Shown here in pieces: positions 9,592 to 20,074 of a stretch of 64,000 bases of DNA (positions within the stretch are counted from its first letter, which is position 1; every line of letters starts with the position of its first letter). Source of the stretch: Rikenellaceae bacterium (lineage in GTDB: Bacteria > Bacteroidota > Bacteroidia > Bacteroidales > Rikenellaceae); contig SUZF01000006.1 of assembly GCA_015060065.1 (NCBI GenBank), forward strand, positions 30,207 through 94,206, read 5' to 3'. The notes beneath the pieces are model-generated. The model was not told where the DNA came from, did no database searches, and saw only the letters and a list, made by a program, of their open reading frames with translations. The position numbers and the translations under genes are program-made.

Positions 9592-12500
9592 ATGAAAGAG
9601 AATATAAAATATGGTTTGGCTTCGTTGAAGGCGCTCTTCTCGGTTAAGACGCTTTTAGCGACGGTGATGGCGATAGTGCTGTCATCGGCAGCCTATGCGC
9701 AAGGCACCATTACCGTCACAGGTACGGTAAAGGATGCAGCAGGTCAGCCAATGATTGGTGCTACGGTATTCGTAGTAAACGGTCAGGCGGGTACCACAAC
9801 CGACGCAAAGGGTCACTATTCTATCAAGGCTCCCGCAAACGGAACTTTGGAGTATCAGTTCCTTGGTTACACGTCGCAACAATTGAAAGTTAATAATCGC
9901 ACGACCATCAACGTAACCCTTAAAGAGGATACCGTTGCAATTGAGGAGGTCGTAGCCGTTGGTTATTCGACAATGGCAAAGACCGACCTTACGGGTTCGA
10001 TTACCAACGTGCGTATGTCGGATGTCGAGGATGCTCCGGTAACCTCTATCGACCAAGCATTGCAGGGTCGTGTTGCAGGTGCGGATATTATGTCCACCAC
10101 CGGTGAGCCGGGAGCAACGACTTCGATTCGTATTCGTGGTACTCGTTCAATTACGGCATCAAATGAGCCGTTGATTGTGGTCGATGATGTGATTGACGCA
10201 GTGAGCGACCTCGGTGATATCAACCCCGCCGACGTTAAGTCGATTTCGGTGTTGAAGGATGCCTCTTCGACGGCAATCTACGGTGCGCGAGGTTCGAATG
10301 GTGTTATCATCGTGACTACGAACAAGGGACAGCAGGGTAAGCCTTCGATTAAGTTCAAGGCTGACGTCGGCTTCTCGCAGTTGCCTCGTGCGCTGGATAT
10401 CATGGATGCTTCGGAGTTCGCGCGTTATCGTAACGATGTCTATTACTTCCAGCGTGGTAGCAGTAAATACAACCAGTCGGAGGAAAACTATCGCTATCCC
10501 AACCCCGAAGCTTTGGGTAAGGGTACCGATTGGGTGAAGGCTATTACCCGTACAGGTCTTTATCAGAACTACAACCTTTCGATTTCGGGTGGTGATAAGA
10601 AGAGCAAGTATTTTGCATCATTCGGTTACCACAACAATCAGGGTATTGTGATTTGTTCGGGTGTTCAGCGTTTTACGGGTCGTTTGAATATTGATCGTCA
10701 ATTCTTCAAGTGGTTGAAGATTGGTGCCAATTTGAGTTACGACTATCGTGATAACGATAACAACAAGACATATATCGGTGGTACTCGTTACTACGATGCA
10801 GCAATCTACCTGAACCCGTTGCTCGAACCGACAGATACGGTCAATGACTTGTACGGTACCGGTTTCGATGGTGGTCAGCCGTTTAACTCGCCTTATCTGC
10901 GAGCACACCTCGTGTCTAATAACACCATCCGTAAATCGACTAACATTACTCCGTTTGTTGAGATTAAGTTCAAACCGTACTTGACCTTCAAGTCGCGTTT
11001 CAGCTACTTTGCATTCCACCGTCACATGTATCAGTACACCCCCGGAACAATTCCTACTTATGCAGCAATTGCACAGGGAGGTGTGGCTTATCGTGCAGAG
11101 AACAGCCAAATTAAACTTACCAACGAGAACACCCTCTCGTTGCGTAAGATGTTCCGTAAGGTACACTGGGTAGAGGCTATGCTCGGTTTCACGATGGAGA
11201 AATATACCGAGAACAACCTGACTATGCAGGGTACGGGTTATCTCGATGACAATGTGAGATGGGATAATATGGGTGCAATTCCCGACAAGAAGAACTTGTC
11301 TGTTTCGACAACGCTGAACGAGCGTACTCGTATGTCGGGTCTTATGCGTCTGTATTATAACTACAAGCGTCGTCTCTACTTCACATTCACGGCACGTGCC
11401 GATGGTTCTTCGACCTTTGCGAAGAATAATAAGTGGGGTTTCTTCCCCTCTGGTGCGTTCAAGTGGATGATTAACAAGGAGCGTTTCATGGTTAATACCT
11501 CTAACTGGCTCGATGAGTTCGCATTGCGTTTGAGTGCCGGTCTTTCGGGTAACGATGCAATCTCGTACTACCGTTCGCTTGCAGCGTTGAGTAACACAAC
11601 CGGAGGATGGCTCTTTGGCGAAAATCAGCCCGTAGCGTTCTATCCCTCGCGTCTGGCGTCGGAGGACCTTACTTGGGAGAAGACCGCGATGTACAATGCC
11701 GCTATCGACTTTGCGGTATTTAACCGTCGCTTGGAGTTCACTCTCGAAGGCTACTATGCTCGCACAACAGACCTTCTCTTGTCGGTACAGTTGGCATCGC
11801 AGACCGGTTTTACGTCGCGTTACGCTAACCTCGGTACTACGCAAAATGCCGGTGTCGAGTTGAGCATTACCAGCCGTAATATCATGAAGCCGAAGTTCAC
11901 TTGGACTACTACCTTCACGATTTCGCATAATAAGCAGAAGGTGCTTGATATCGGTACCGATGAGTATGTATCGGCATACAACTCGCCCGGTAACAACTCC
12001 TATATGATGTATGGTTACGTTAAGGGTTATCCTCTTGCAGCACTCTGGGGCTTCAAGTATCAGGGTGTATGGCACAATCAGGACGAGATTGATCGTAACA
12101 AGCATACAAAAGCGTACTGCTCGCCTGCTATCAATCCGAACCTCGGTGCCCCGAAATATACCGATGTTAATCACGATGGTTTGCTCAATGTCGATGACCT
12201 CGTGTTCCTCGGTTCGGCTGACCCGATTGTACAGGGAGGTTTGCAGAATACGTTCAATATCGGCAAGTTGAAGATTGGTGTTTACTTCACTTATTCGGTA
12301 GGTGGTAAGATTTACAACCTTACGGAGTTCTATATGGCAGGTTCGTCATATACCAACCAGTATCGCTATATGCTTAATGCATGGCATCCGGAGCGTAATC
12401 CTCAATCGAATATCCCTGCTGCATACCGTGGTCAGGACGATATCGCCAGCTCGCGAATGTTGCACGATGCTTCGTTCATCCGTTTGAAGAACGTATCGAT

Positions 12501-12711
12501 TGGTTACACCTTCGACCTGCGTAAATACACGAAGGTTCTTCGCGATATTACGATTAGCGCAAGTGGCGAAAACCTCTATTTGTGGAAGAACTACAATGGT
12601 TTCGACCCGGACGTTTCGACGGAGAGCAGTGGCTCGACAATTCGTCGTATGGACAATGGTGCATACCCGAAACCTCGTACCATTATATTCAGTGTTCAAC
12701 TCCGCTACTAA
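9592..12711 (+). CDS. SusC/RagA-family TonB-linked outer membrane protein
   Basis: 1039 residues. After a long signal peptide ending SSAAYAQ comes a carboxypeptidase-regulatory-like domain (about 40-120, VTGTVKDAAGQPMIGATVFV). The plug follows (about 130-245) with ALQGRVAGADI and SIRIRGTRSI, both diagnostic of SusC proteins, then a beta-barrel to the terminal aromatic residue. Such proteins import oligomers captured by a partner SusD across the outer membrane using TonB energy. The SusD gene begins 3 nt downstream. Length is typical of the family. The substrate is not known; the neighbouring hydrolases suggest something phosphoester-linked. Confidence 0.95.
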   Translation: MKENIKYGLASLKALFSVKTLLATVMAIVLSSAAYAQGTITVTGTVKDAAGQPMIGATVFVVNGQAGTTTDAKGHYSIKAPANGTLEYQFLGYTSQQLKVNNRTTINVTLKEDTVAIEEVVAVGYSTMAKTDLTGSITNVRMSDVEDAPVTSIDQALQGRVAGADIMSTTGEPGATTSIRIRGTRSITASNEPLIVVDDVIDAVSDLGDINPADVKSISVLKDASSTAIYGARGSNGVIIVTTNKGQQGKPSIKFKADVGFSQLPRALDIMDASEFARYRNDVYYFQRGSSKYNQSEENYRYPNPEALGKGTDWVKAITRTGLYQNYNLSISGGDKKSKYFASFGYHNNQGIVICSGVQRFTGRLNIDRQFFKWLKIGANLSYDYRDNDNNKTYIGGTRYYDAAIYLNPLLEPTDTVNDLYGTGFDGGQPFNSPYLRAHLVSNNTIRKSTNITPFVEIKFKPYLTFKSRFSYFAFHRHMYQYTPGTIPTYAAIAQGGVAYRAENSQIKLTNENTLSLRKMFRKVHWVEAMLGFTMEKYTENNLTMQGTGYLDDNVRWDNMGAIPDKKNLSVSTTLNERTRMSGLMRLYYNYKRRLYFTFTARADGSSTFAKNNKWGFFPSGAFKWMINKERFMVNTSNWLDEFALRLSAGLSGNDAISYYRSLAALSNTTGGWLFGENQPVAFYPSRLASEDLTWEKTAMYNAAIDFAVFNRRLEFTLEGYYARTTDLLLSVQLASQTGFTSRYANLGTTQNAGVELSITSRNIMKPKFTWTTTFTISHNKQKVLDIGTDEYVSAYNSPGNNSYMMYGYVKGYPLAALWGFKYQGVWHNQDEIDRNKHTKAYCSPAINPNLGAPKYTDVNHDGLLNVDDLVFLGSADPIVQGGLQNTFNIGKLKIGVYFTYSVGGKIYNLTEFYMAGSSYTNQYRYMLNAWHPERNPQSNIPAAYRGQDDIASSRMLHDASFIRLKNVSIGYTFDLRKYTKVLRDITISASGENLYLWKNYNGFDPDVSTESSGSTIRRMDNGAYPKPRTIIFSVQLRY

Positions 12712-12714
12712 AAT

Positions 12715-14445
12715 ATGATGACAACTATGAAAACAACAATATTCAATATCAAACGTCTCTTCACTGCGGTAGTAGCCGTAGCAGCTGTAACGATGAGTTC
12801 GTGCAGCCTCGAAGAGAATATGAAATCGAATTATTCGCCGGCTAATTTCTATCGCACGGCGGCGGAGTGTGAGGCTGGTCTTAACGGCTGCTATATTCCG
12901 GCTCGTTCGATTTTCAACGGAACTTATATGCTTGCTACCGAGTCAGTATCGGATATTATGTACTGTAACTCCGGTACCAAGGACGCATTGCTTGATATCT
13001 CACCCGCTAACCCGCGTTTTGGTAACAATATGTGGAACAACGGCTATTCGGGTGTTATGCGTGCTAACAATGTCTTGGCTGCGATTGATCGTTGTGAGGC
13101 TCTCACCGAGGAGGAGCGCGCAAGACTGCATGCCGAGGGAGTTGTCCTTCGTGCATTCTACTATTGGATTCTGACCAATAACTTCAATGATGTTCCCTTC
13201 TATACCGACGAGATTCGTGTTACGGAGGACCAGTTGCGTATTGCGAAGTATCCGCGTATGTCTGCTGTCGATACCCGTCGCTTCCTCATCGACGAAATCG
13301 AGGAGGTGCTGTCGAGTCCTTATGTTAAGCAGGAGCGCACCTTCGAAAATGGCGGAAAGAAAGCCCGTATGGGTGCAGCTGTGGGTTGGATGCTTGCTGC
13401 GAAGATGGCTATGTGGAACGCATGTGCCGAGGATAAGAATCCCGACTTGCAGGTCTTCAAGATGGAGCATCCTTACCACAAACCTTACGAGGGCGCTGCC
13501 TATTGGTGGAGGCGAGCTCTTACAATGCTCGACCATTTGGAGGAGATTTATGGTGACTTGTCGCAGTATCCTATCGAGGATAATGTATTCAGCAAGAAAT
13601 TTACGCTCGAATCTATCTGGGAGAACTCGAACACCTACGATGAGCAGGGTTTGAAGGTTACTATCAATGTTGCAGGTTTCTTTATGCCCAACCGATCAAG
13701 CGCGGATGGTGGAGATGCCGGTTATGGTACCGATGCTATCTATGGTGGTATCAGTATTCCCGAATTGGGTGGTTATGCACGTACTTACACTGCATTCCGT
13801 CCTAATGCATATTTCTACCAGCAGTTGCAGAATTTCGAGAACTTCAACCGCATGGAGCGTGGCGAGAACTACGACAAGCGTATTCTTATCAACTTGGCTT
13901 GGGGATGGAACGTGGATGAGTCGAACTCAAATCCGAAATCGGATGGCTTCAAGTGGTTTAAGAACTTTACACAAGCAAGCCGTCCTTGGATGGGTTACAA
14001 ATTCTGGTGTCCCGGTATGCGCAATACTGCCGATAGCAATAACCACCGCATTCTTCGCTATGCAGGTGCGCTGCTTATGCAGGCCGAGTGTCACTTAATG
14101 TTGGGCGACAGAGCTCGTTCTGCGGAGTACTTGAATAAGGTACGCTCGCGCGCAGGCTTGGGTCCTGTTGTTCCGGAGAACTATCGTAACACGGCAGCAT
14201 TCCTTGTCGAGATTCAGAAGGAGCATGCTCGTGAGTTGATTGGCGAGTTCCAGCGCAAGCACGAGTTGGTACGATGGGGTATCTGGTACACCAGCGTATT
14301 GGACTACAACCAGAATACCGCTAATGGAAAGGTTCTTTTCGAAAATATTGCTCCTTGCCACGAGTATTATCCTATTCCCGATAAGCAGTGTTCGTATTCG
14401 GGTGGTGCGCTTGATAATAAGGAGTATAACAAGTACGGTTTGTAA
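12715..14445 (+). CDS. RagB/SusD-family nutrient-uptake lipoprotein
   Basis: 576 residues, lipobox MSSC. The ATG at 12715 lies 3 nt after the SusC stop. A second in-frame ATG five codons on (MKTTIFNIKRL) would serve equally well. The sequence shows the SusD pattern: early YRTAAECEAGLNGCY, a helical TPR-like scaffold, and the C-terminal RYAGALLMQAECHLMLGD...LNKVRSRAGL and YYPIPDKQ phrases. SusD lids the SusC barrel and binds substrate on the cell surface. Tight coupling to susC and shared direction with the flanking lipoproteins indicate one transcription unit. Confidence 0.95.
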   Translation: MMTTMKTTIFNIKRLFTAVVAVAAVTMSSCSLEENMKSNYSPANFYRTAAECEAGLNGCYIPARSIFNGTYMLATESVSDIMYCNSGTKDALLDISPANPRFGNNMWNNGYSGVMRANNVLAAIDRCEALTEEERARLHAEGVVLRAFYYWILTNNFNDVPFYTDEIRVTEDQLRIAKYPRMSAVDTRRFLIDEIEEVLSSPYVKQERTFENGGKKARMGAAVGWMLAAKMAMWNACAEDKNPDLQVFKMEHPYHKPYEGAAYWWRRALTMLDHLEEIYGDLSQYPIEDNVFSKKFTLESIWENSNTYDEQGLKVTINVAGFFMPNRSSADGGDAGYGTDAIYGGISIPELGGYARTYTAFRPNAYFYQQLQNFENFNRMERGENYDKRILINLAWGWNVDESNSNPKSDGFKWFKNFTQASRPWMGYKFWCPGMRNTADSNNHRILRYAGALLMQAECHLMLGDRARSAEYLNKVRSRAGLGPVVPENYRNTAAFLVEIQKEHARELIGEFQRKHELVRWGIWYTSVLDYNQNTANGKVLFENIAPCHEYYPIPDKQCSYSGGALDNKEYNKYGL

Positions 14446-14452
14446 AATGTGA

Positions 14453-16660
14453 ATGGTTATGAAAACTATTGTAAATAATATTATTAAACATTTGACTCGT
14501 GCGGCAGCAGTCGTAGCATTGGCGGTATCGCCCGTGCTGACTGCGTGCGAGGACAGATTATTCGAGGAGAATATTCCGCTGGGAACCAATTACTCGAAAA
14601 TAGCACTTGAAAACATGTCAAGTACGACGCCTATCTCGGTTGTTTCAACCGGAAATTGGACTGCTCGCCTTGAACCTACCGTTACGTGGGCAACTATTGA
14701 CCGCACATCGGGTAGCGGCAATGAGCAGATTCAATTGACCTATTCGGCAAACCCGGAGGCTATTCGTCGCGTTACGCTTGTCTTGAAGATGGGTCATCAC
14801 ACACGTCGCATTCTTATCGAGCAGGCTGGTGATGCAACTCACTTCCGTTTCAAGTTGGATGGTCGTGAGATTACCATCGAGAAGCCGCAGGCAACTCGTT
14901 ACCTTACTTTCGATTCGAACCTTCCGGCGGATCAGTATGCGAATGTCGAGGTTCGCGATTTGAAGTTCCTCGATGCAAACAATGCTGACTGGATTTCGAA
15001 CCCCCGTATGAATGGTAAGGTGTTGGCTTTCGATGTGGAGGCTAATGATGGAGATGTTAATCGTTCGGCACAGATTACGGTTGCCTATGTGGATCCGTAT
15101 AGCGAGACTGTCGAGGAGTATGAGACCACTGCAACGGTTACTCAATCGACCGAAGAGTCGCAGGGTATCACTGTCGATGAACTTATCACCAACTACGAAA
15201 ATGCCAAGGTTGCCGGTGAGGTAAATGCCAAAGGCGAGTGGGTGGTAACATCGCCCTTTACGACCGGTGTTAAGGTTGTTGGTGTTTCGGTAAGTAACTC
15301 TGACGGTTTGAATACTGCATCGAATGCTGTGAATAATCCTACGGAGGGTAGTAACGGAAATGCCGCTTATGCTGCAATCAGCCATGAGGAGAATGGCCGT
15401 ACCGCTTATATCCAGAATGAGACGGCTACCAAGGCTATTCGAGTTTTGACCCAGACTGCTGCGGATAACTTCGTTTCTCCGTTTGCCGAGGCACAGATTC
15501 GCGTTGATGGTCTTACGATGGTTCGCGAGGAGAATCCGACCCGCTACACCATTAAGAATGTACCTATTTACCACATCGTAGGCGTGGGTGAAGCAAATAC
15601 GAAAACTGTTCCGGTTAAGGAGAAGTATATCAGCGAATTGACCGACGAAGACGTATATACTTACGTTACGCTCAAAGATGTCGAGTTTACCTTCAAGCAA
15701 GGCTCGTTCTTCAATACTAACAATGGTTACTATAGCCGTTGTGACTACTATCCAGTGAATGTTCGTGATATTCAGGGTAGTAAAATCTATATGTTCGTGA
15801 ATCACTCGGTAGATTTCGCTCGTAATGGCAATCCTATTCCGCAGGGTTCGGGTAATCTGCGCGGTGTAATTACCTACGAGACTTCGCACGGCTACGGTAT
15901 CCGTGACGGATATATGGGTCGCTACTCGATTCGTCCTTATAACGCTGACGACCTGATGGTTGCTGCCGAGCCTGACAGCCGCTATAAGACTATCGTTGAG
16001 TGGGATTGGGATAATAAGGTGCTGGATATGACATCCGATAACAAGGTTAAGTCTATTGTCGGAAGTGGTTATATCTATCACGACAATGGAACGGCTCCCA
16101 AGTTGGCTAACGACTTTAACTACTTGAAGGTTGAATTTAATGATAAAAATGAGGAAATAAAGCAAAATCCTAGCTCGGCAATTCGTTACACTACCAAGTG
16201 GATGGATTCTGCCGGAGAGTTTATCGGTTTGAACTTCGAGTTCTCGACTTTGGGCGAGGCCGGTAACAACCCCGTGATGACCTTCTGCGGTTACGGTGGT
16301 AGTTCGCAGAGTGCTGATGGTTCGGGTAGCCTTGTGGTTTCGTACTGGACTCTGTACTACTCGATAGATGGAGGTGTAACCTTTACGCAGGTGCCTGATT
16401 GTGAGTTTACTCTTCGTCCCTTCGTATATTGGAGTGCGAAGTGTCCTTACTATGCTACGATGGGTGTTCAGGAGTACTCTTACAACTTGCCCGCAGAGGT
16501 TCTCGGTCAGGAGAAGGTAATTATACGTATGGTGCCGGCAGTCAATAAGCGCTCGTCGATGTATGGTGTGGCAAATCCGGCTTTGGATGGTGTAACACTT
16601 GACTCGTCGCACTCGGTCGGTATGGTTATCTGTAATGCTACCGTTAAGTATAACAAGTAA
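14453..16660 (+). CDS. BACON / DUF5689 domain lipoprotein
   Basis: 735 residues; the start may be ATG 14453 or the in-frame ATG at 14459 (MKTIVNN), 7-13 nt after susD. The leader ends in LTAC. Two BACON-like segments (about residues 50-130 with VSTGNWTARLEPTVTWATI, then 135-235) precede a DUF5689-type region (about 350-500). That region includes ISELTDEDVYTYVTLKDVEF, VRDIQGSKIYMF and PQGSGNLRGVI. The last 200 residues form a beta-rich domain shared with the next gene. DUF5689 proteins frequently neighbour SusCD pairs and secreted phosphodiesterases; the fold looks OB-like, but a binding role is inference. Confidence 0.75.
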   Translation: MVMKTIVNNIIKHLTRAAAVVALAVSPVLTACEDRLFEENIPLGTNYSKIALENMSSTTPISVVSTGNWTARLEPTVTWATIDRTSGSGNEQIQLTYSANPEAIRRVTLVLKMGHHTRRILIEQAGDATHFRFKLDGREITIEKPQATRYLTFDSNLPADQYANVEVRDLKFLDANNADWISNPRMNGKVLAFDVEANDGDVNRSAQITVAYVDPYSETVEEYETTATVTQSTEESQGITVDELITNYENAKVAGEVNAKGEWVVTSPFTTGVKVVGVSVSNSDGLNTASNAVNNPTEGSNGNAAYAAISHEENGRTAYIQNETATKAIRVLTQTAADNFVSPFAEAQIRVDGLTMVREENPTRYTIKNVPIYHIVGVGEANTKTVPVKEKYISELTDEDVYTYVTLKDVEFTFKQGSFFNTNNGYYSRCDYYPVNVRDIQGSKIYMFVNHSVDFARNGNPIPQGSGNLRGVITYETSHGYGIRDGYMGRYSIRPYNADDLMVAAEPDSRYKTIVEWDWDNKVLDMTSDNKVKSIVGSGYIYHDNGTAPKLANDFNYLKVEFNDKNEEIKQNPSSAIRYTTKWMDSAGEFIGLNFEFSTLGEAGNNPVMTFCGYGGSSQSADGSGSLVVSYWTLYYSIDGGVTFTQVPDCEFTLRPFVYWSAKCPYYATMGVQEYSYNLPAEVLGQEKVIIRMVPAVNKRSSMYGVANPALDGVTLDSSHSVGMVICNATVKYNK

Positions 16661-16673
16661 AAGTTGATACGTT

Positions 16674-18968
16674 ATGAAATTCAATAATATGAAAACAATT
16701 ATTAAGAGCCTGATGTTGGCAATGACGGCGTGCTTTGCAGTGTCGTGCGTTGTCGAAGAGATGGACTACACCTCCGACGTGGATCTTGGAGCCAAGGTCG
16801 ATGGTAAGATTATCGAGGTAACAGCAGATGCCGGAACTCTTGATATCGAGGTATTCTCCAATAAGACCTATAAGGCAGAGGTCGTTTCGGGTGAAGATTG
16901 GGTGTCGTTGAAGAAGTTGGCTTCATCGGAGGCTACTTCTGAAATCTCACTTACGGGCGATAGCAAGTTTGTTGTTGACTACGACCGCAATGCCCGCTTC
17001 CGCCGTATGGCTAAAATCGTTCTTTCGGCAGACAACCGCAAGGATACGTTGAGTATTAAGCAGGTTGGACCTGTGGAGGCAACAATTGAACTTCCTGATA
17101 ACCGCCTCTTCTTGGAGCAGGAGGGTGGAGAGATGCGTACTCGTTTTATCTCGAAGATTGATTTTGCCGAGATTGACATCAATGTCGAGTATGCTGATCC
17201 CAACGATACCGGTTGGCTTTCGGAGTTTGAGCGAGTGAATAACTACCTCTGCTTCCGTGTTGGTGAGAAATTAAGTGAATCTCCTTCACGTAAGGCTGTG
17301 GTAACATTCTCTTACACCGATGGTTGGGGCGAAGTTGTGAGCGACAAGATGTCGATTATGCAGAATGGCGCCAATAACGACATAGGCGAGACCATCTCGT
17401 TTGAGGAGTTGCGCCAGATTGATGGTCGTATCTCGGAGCCTATCTGTATCGAGGGCTATATCGTCAGCGACATAACTAACGGAAACGCTGCCGATAACCC
17501 GCACACCTCGAAGACCTCTATTGACTATACCCATACCAATATGTGTGGTTACCTCGAAAGTCTCGATGGTAGATATGGTGTTCGTTTGGAGTTCGATACT
17601 CCCGATGATTATGTATTCCGTCGCTACGACAAGGTTAAACTTAACTTGAAGGGTGCTGTTGTAACTCGCGAGGGTAGCACAGTTGTTGCCGATAACAACC
17701 CGATTCGTTATGCTATCAGTGACTTGACCGAGGATAACGTGATGACTGTTGAGGGTGGTAGCGCAGCGCAGATTCCGGAGAAGATTAAGTACTTCAAGGA
17801 TTTGACTGACGATGATATGTACACCTACGTACAACTCCGCGATTGTGAGTTCCCGGTTCGTAAGGGTCCGCTTACCCCGATTAACGAGGGTTATGCTAAA
17901 CTGTTTAGTTCGAATCGTATCTCGAAGTATCCGATGCTTGTGCGCGATATCAACGGAAGTTCTTTCTACACCTATACCAACACGACTTGTGACTATCGCC
18001 GTACCGGTGAGATGATGCCGCAGGGTTCGGGTACTTTGGCCGGTGTTATCGTCTATGAGGCATATGACCGCTTTGAGTGGGATGTCGAGAAGTGTGCCGA
18101 GTATCAGGCTATGGGCTTCGACGAGGACCAGATTCTCGAACTCGGAAATATCGGTCGCTACCAGATTCGTCACCAGTCGCGCGACGATATCCAGTTGGCA
18201 GAGTCGTTTAGCAATGGCTTCTCGGCGTTGGTTTGTGAGTTTGCATACTTCAATGCAACACGTACCGATGTCGTTAAGACTGTCGATGAGTATGGCGTTC
18301 TGCATGCTTCTTATGGCTCTGGTACGTTGACCCATTCGAGTGCAACCGAGACCAAGACAGGTATTTCAGCGAAGGATTCATATTGCTACCTTGGCCCTTG
18401 TGGTGCCTATAAGAACAATGATAATGGTACGGGCGTCTTTGACAAAGATGGCAAGAGAGTAAGTGTTGCACATGGTGACGGAAGTAGCAATGTTGTGCGT
18501 AAGGGTTCAGTTGCCACTTCGGATGGTATGGCTTGGCGTCACAGCACTTGGCTCAATGGCGAGACAGACTTCCACTATTGGTTGGTTTCGTTCTCGACAA
18601 GCAATGTGCCTCGTGGTCGCCACATGTCGCTCCAAATTGCAACTGCAAACCATGGTCCCGGTGGCACTCCTCGCTATTGGAGTGTCGATTGGTCGTCAGA
18701 TGGAACGGCTTGGACAAATATCTCGTCTTACACAGTGCCTGACTTCGTGTTTAACGACTATACGACGTACTTCCAGACCGGTGGTGCCAAGTATATCAAC
18801 GTGGCATTGCCCGATGAGATGGCAGGACTCTCGACGGTCTATATCCGTATGAAGCCGATGGATAGCCGCGCAGGTAATACCGCTTCGCCTTATGGTTATG
18901 CCGATAGCAAGATTGTGAATGGTAAGTACAACTCGTTGGAGTACGTTGCAGTCCGCTACAACAAATAG
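16674..18968 (+). CDS. BACON / DUF5689 domain lipoprotein (paralogue)
   Basis: 764 residues, start at ATG 16674 or the ATG at 16689 (MKTIIKSL); the lipobox is AVSC. Layout parallels the preceding gene: BACON-like repeats to about residue 235, then DUF5689 from ISFEELRQIDGRISEPICIE. The phrases FKDLTDDDMYTYVQLRDCEF, VRDINGSSFYTY and PQGSGTLAGVI align with the paralogue. A C-terminal jelly-roll-like part contains TPRYWSVDWSSDG. The two genes are 13 nt apart and diverged substantially. This is the last gene before a hairpin at 18984, so it probably ends the main operon. Surface-exposed binding protein by inference. Confidence 0.75.
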   Translation: MKFNNMKTIIKSLMLAMTACFAVSCVVEEMDYTSDVDLGAKVDGKIIEVTADAGTLDIEVFSNKTYKAEVVSGEDWVSLKKLASSEATSEISLTGDSKFVVDYDRNARFRRMAKIVLSADNRKDTLSIKQVGPVEATIELPDNRLFLEQEGGEMRTRFISKIDFAEIDINVEYADPNDTGWLSEFERVNNYLCFRVGEKLSESPSRKAVVTFSYTDGWGEVVSDKMSIMQNGANNDIGETISFEELRQIDGRISEPICIEGYIVSDITNGNAADNPHTSKTSIDYTHTNMCGYLESLDGRYGVRLEFDTPDDYVFRRYDKVKLNLKGAVVTREGSTVVADNNPIRYAISDLTEDNVMTVEGGSAAQIPEKIKYFKDLTDDDMYTYVQLRDCEFPVRKGPLTPINEGYAKLFSSNRISKYPMLVRDINGSSFYTYTNTTCDYRRTGEMMPQGSGTLAGVIVYEAYDRFEWDVEKCAEYQAMGFDEDQILELGNIGRYQIRHQSRDDIQLAESFSNGFSALVCEFAYFNATRTDVVKTVDEYGVLHASYGSGTLTHSSATETKTGISAKDSYCYLGPCGAYKNNDNGTGVFDKDGKRVSVAHGDGSSNVVRKGSVATSDGMAWRHSTWLNGETDFHYWLVSFSTSNVPRGRHMSLQIATANHGPGGTPRYWSVDWSSDGTAWTNISSYTVPDFVFNDYTTYFQTGGAKYINVALPDEMAGLSTVYIRMKPMDSRAGNTASPYGYADSKIVNGKYNSLEYVAVRYNK

Positions 18969-18983
18969 TAAATAACCGACACG

Positions 18984-19012
18984 GAGGGGCTGAACTAATC
19001 GGACAGCCCCTC
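18984..19012 (+). terminator. Hairpin between the lipoprotein operon and the MBL gene
   Basis: Perfect 9-bp stem GAGGGGCTG/CAGCCCCTC with an 11-nt loop, but no strong T-tract follows (TGTTCGAAAC). It could be a partial terminator or processing site rather than a full stop. It closely resembles the hairpin at 56132-56165. Confidence 0.55.
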
Positions 19013-19041
19013 TGTTCGAAACTTTAATAAAACCAGAACTG

Positions 19042-20037
19042 ATGAAAAAATTATTTATGTCATTGGTGGCGTTGATGATGACTACCGTAGTCAGCGCCCA
19101 GATTGTGAGAGAGGCTCCAAAACCCTCGGAGGGAGAGTTCCGTAAGGCCGTTAAGACCCTTCTTTACAAATCGTCTTGCACCAATCTGACGCCGGAGCGT
19201 TTGAAGGCTATGGAGATTACGCAGGATATGATTAACCACTTCACAACGACCGAGTTTAAGGCTTTTTGGAGTTTGAATGACTGGTACGAGATTGAGAATC
19301 AGGAGCGTTTCGGTGTTCCCTATTTCCTTCGTGCTTCTATCGACAAGATTCTCAAAGAGGTGCGCTCGACCAAGTTGAAGGATGGTCAGGTGGCAGTGTG
19401 GTTACTCTATAATATGGCTTATGTTATCAAGACCCCGACTCACACCTTCGGTATCGACCTTCGCGCAAAGCGTCTGGACGAACTTATGAAGTATATCGAG
19501 TTCTCGATGATTACCCACGCACACGGTGACCACTGGGCGTATGCTTGCGTTACTCCGTCGAAGAAGCAGGGTAAACCGCTCTATGCGAATTTTAATATCA
19601 AGGGTGGTGCTGTTACCCGCGTAAAGCATGGTGACGTGATTAAGTTTGACGATATCACGATTCGTTGTACCGTGGGCGACCACAACTCAAAACTCAAAAA
19701 CTTCGTGGTAGCATACGAGATTGACTGCGGACCGCGCACTAATCACACGATTATCTACCACACGGGCGATTCGAACAACTACACACAACTCAATCCTCAA
19801 AGTTCTGTGGATATCTTTATCCCGCATATGGCTGTGGGCTTGAATATGCAGGCTGCTATCGACAATATTCAGCCTAACTATGTGTTGCTTTCGCACATTC
19901 AGGAGTTGGGTCACTCGATTGATAAGTGGCGTTGGACATTCGATGATGCTTTGAAGTTGAAGAATAAGCTTGTTCACGACAAGGTTTATATTCCTTGTTG
20001 GGGAGAGCGTATTATTTATACGAAGAAAGCCGAATAA
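19042..20037 (+). CDS. Secreted metallo-beta-lactamase-fold hydrolase
   Basis: 331 residues with signal peptide MKKLFMSLVALMMTTVVSAQ, no lipobox, hence probably periplasmic. The metal-binding motif HAHGDH is complete at about residues 159-164, followed by VGDHNSKLKNF and YHTGDSNN, which supply later metal ligands of the fold. MBL-fold members include nucleases, phosphodiesterases and lactonases; this one is closest in layout to the UlaG/RNase-type group but is not assigned. It follows the DUF5689 operon after a weak hairpin and is probably read through from it. With the EEP protein it gives the cluster two hydrolases of phosphodiesterase-type folds. Confidence 0.75.
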   Translation: MKKLFMSLVALMMTTVVSAQIVREAPKPSEGEFRKAVKTLLYKSSCTNLTPERLKAMEITQDMINHFTTTEFKAFWSLNDWYEIENQERFGVPYFLRASIDKILKEVRSTKLKDGQVAVWLLYNMAYVIKTPTHTFGIDLRAKRLDELMKYIEFSMITHAHGDHWAYACVTPSKKQGKPLYANFNIKGGAVTRVKHGDVIKFDDITIRCTVGDHNSKLKNFVVAYEIDCGPRTNHTIIYHTGDSNNYTQLNPQSSVDIFIPHMAVGLNMQAAIDNIQPNYVLLSHIQELGHSIDKWRWTFDDALKLKNKLVHDKVYIPCWGERIIYTKKAE

Positions 20038-20074
20038 AAAAACGCAGATATCGGCGCTTTTGGCGTCATTGCTT

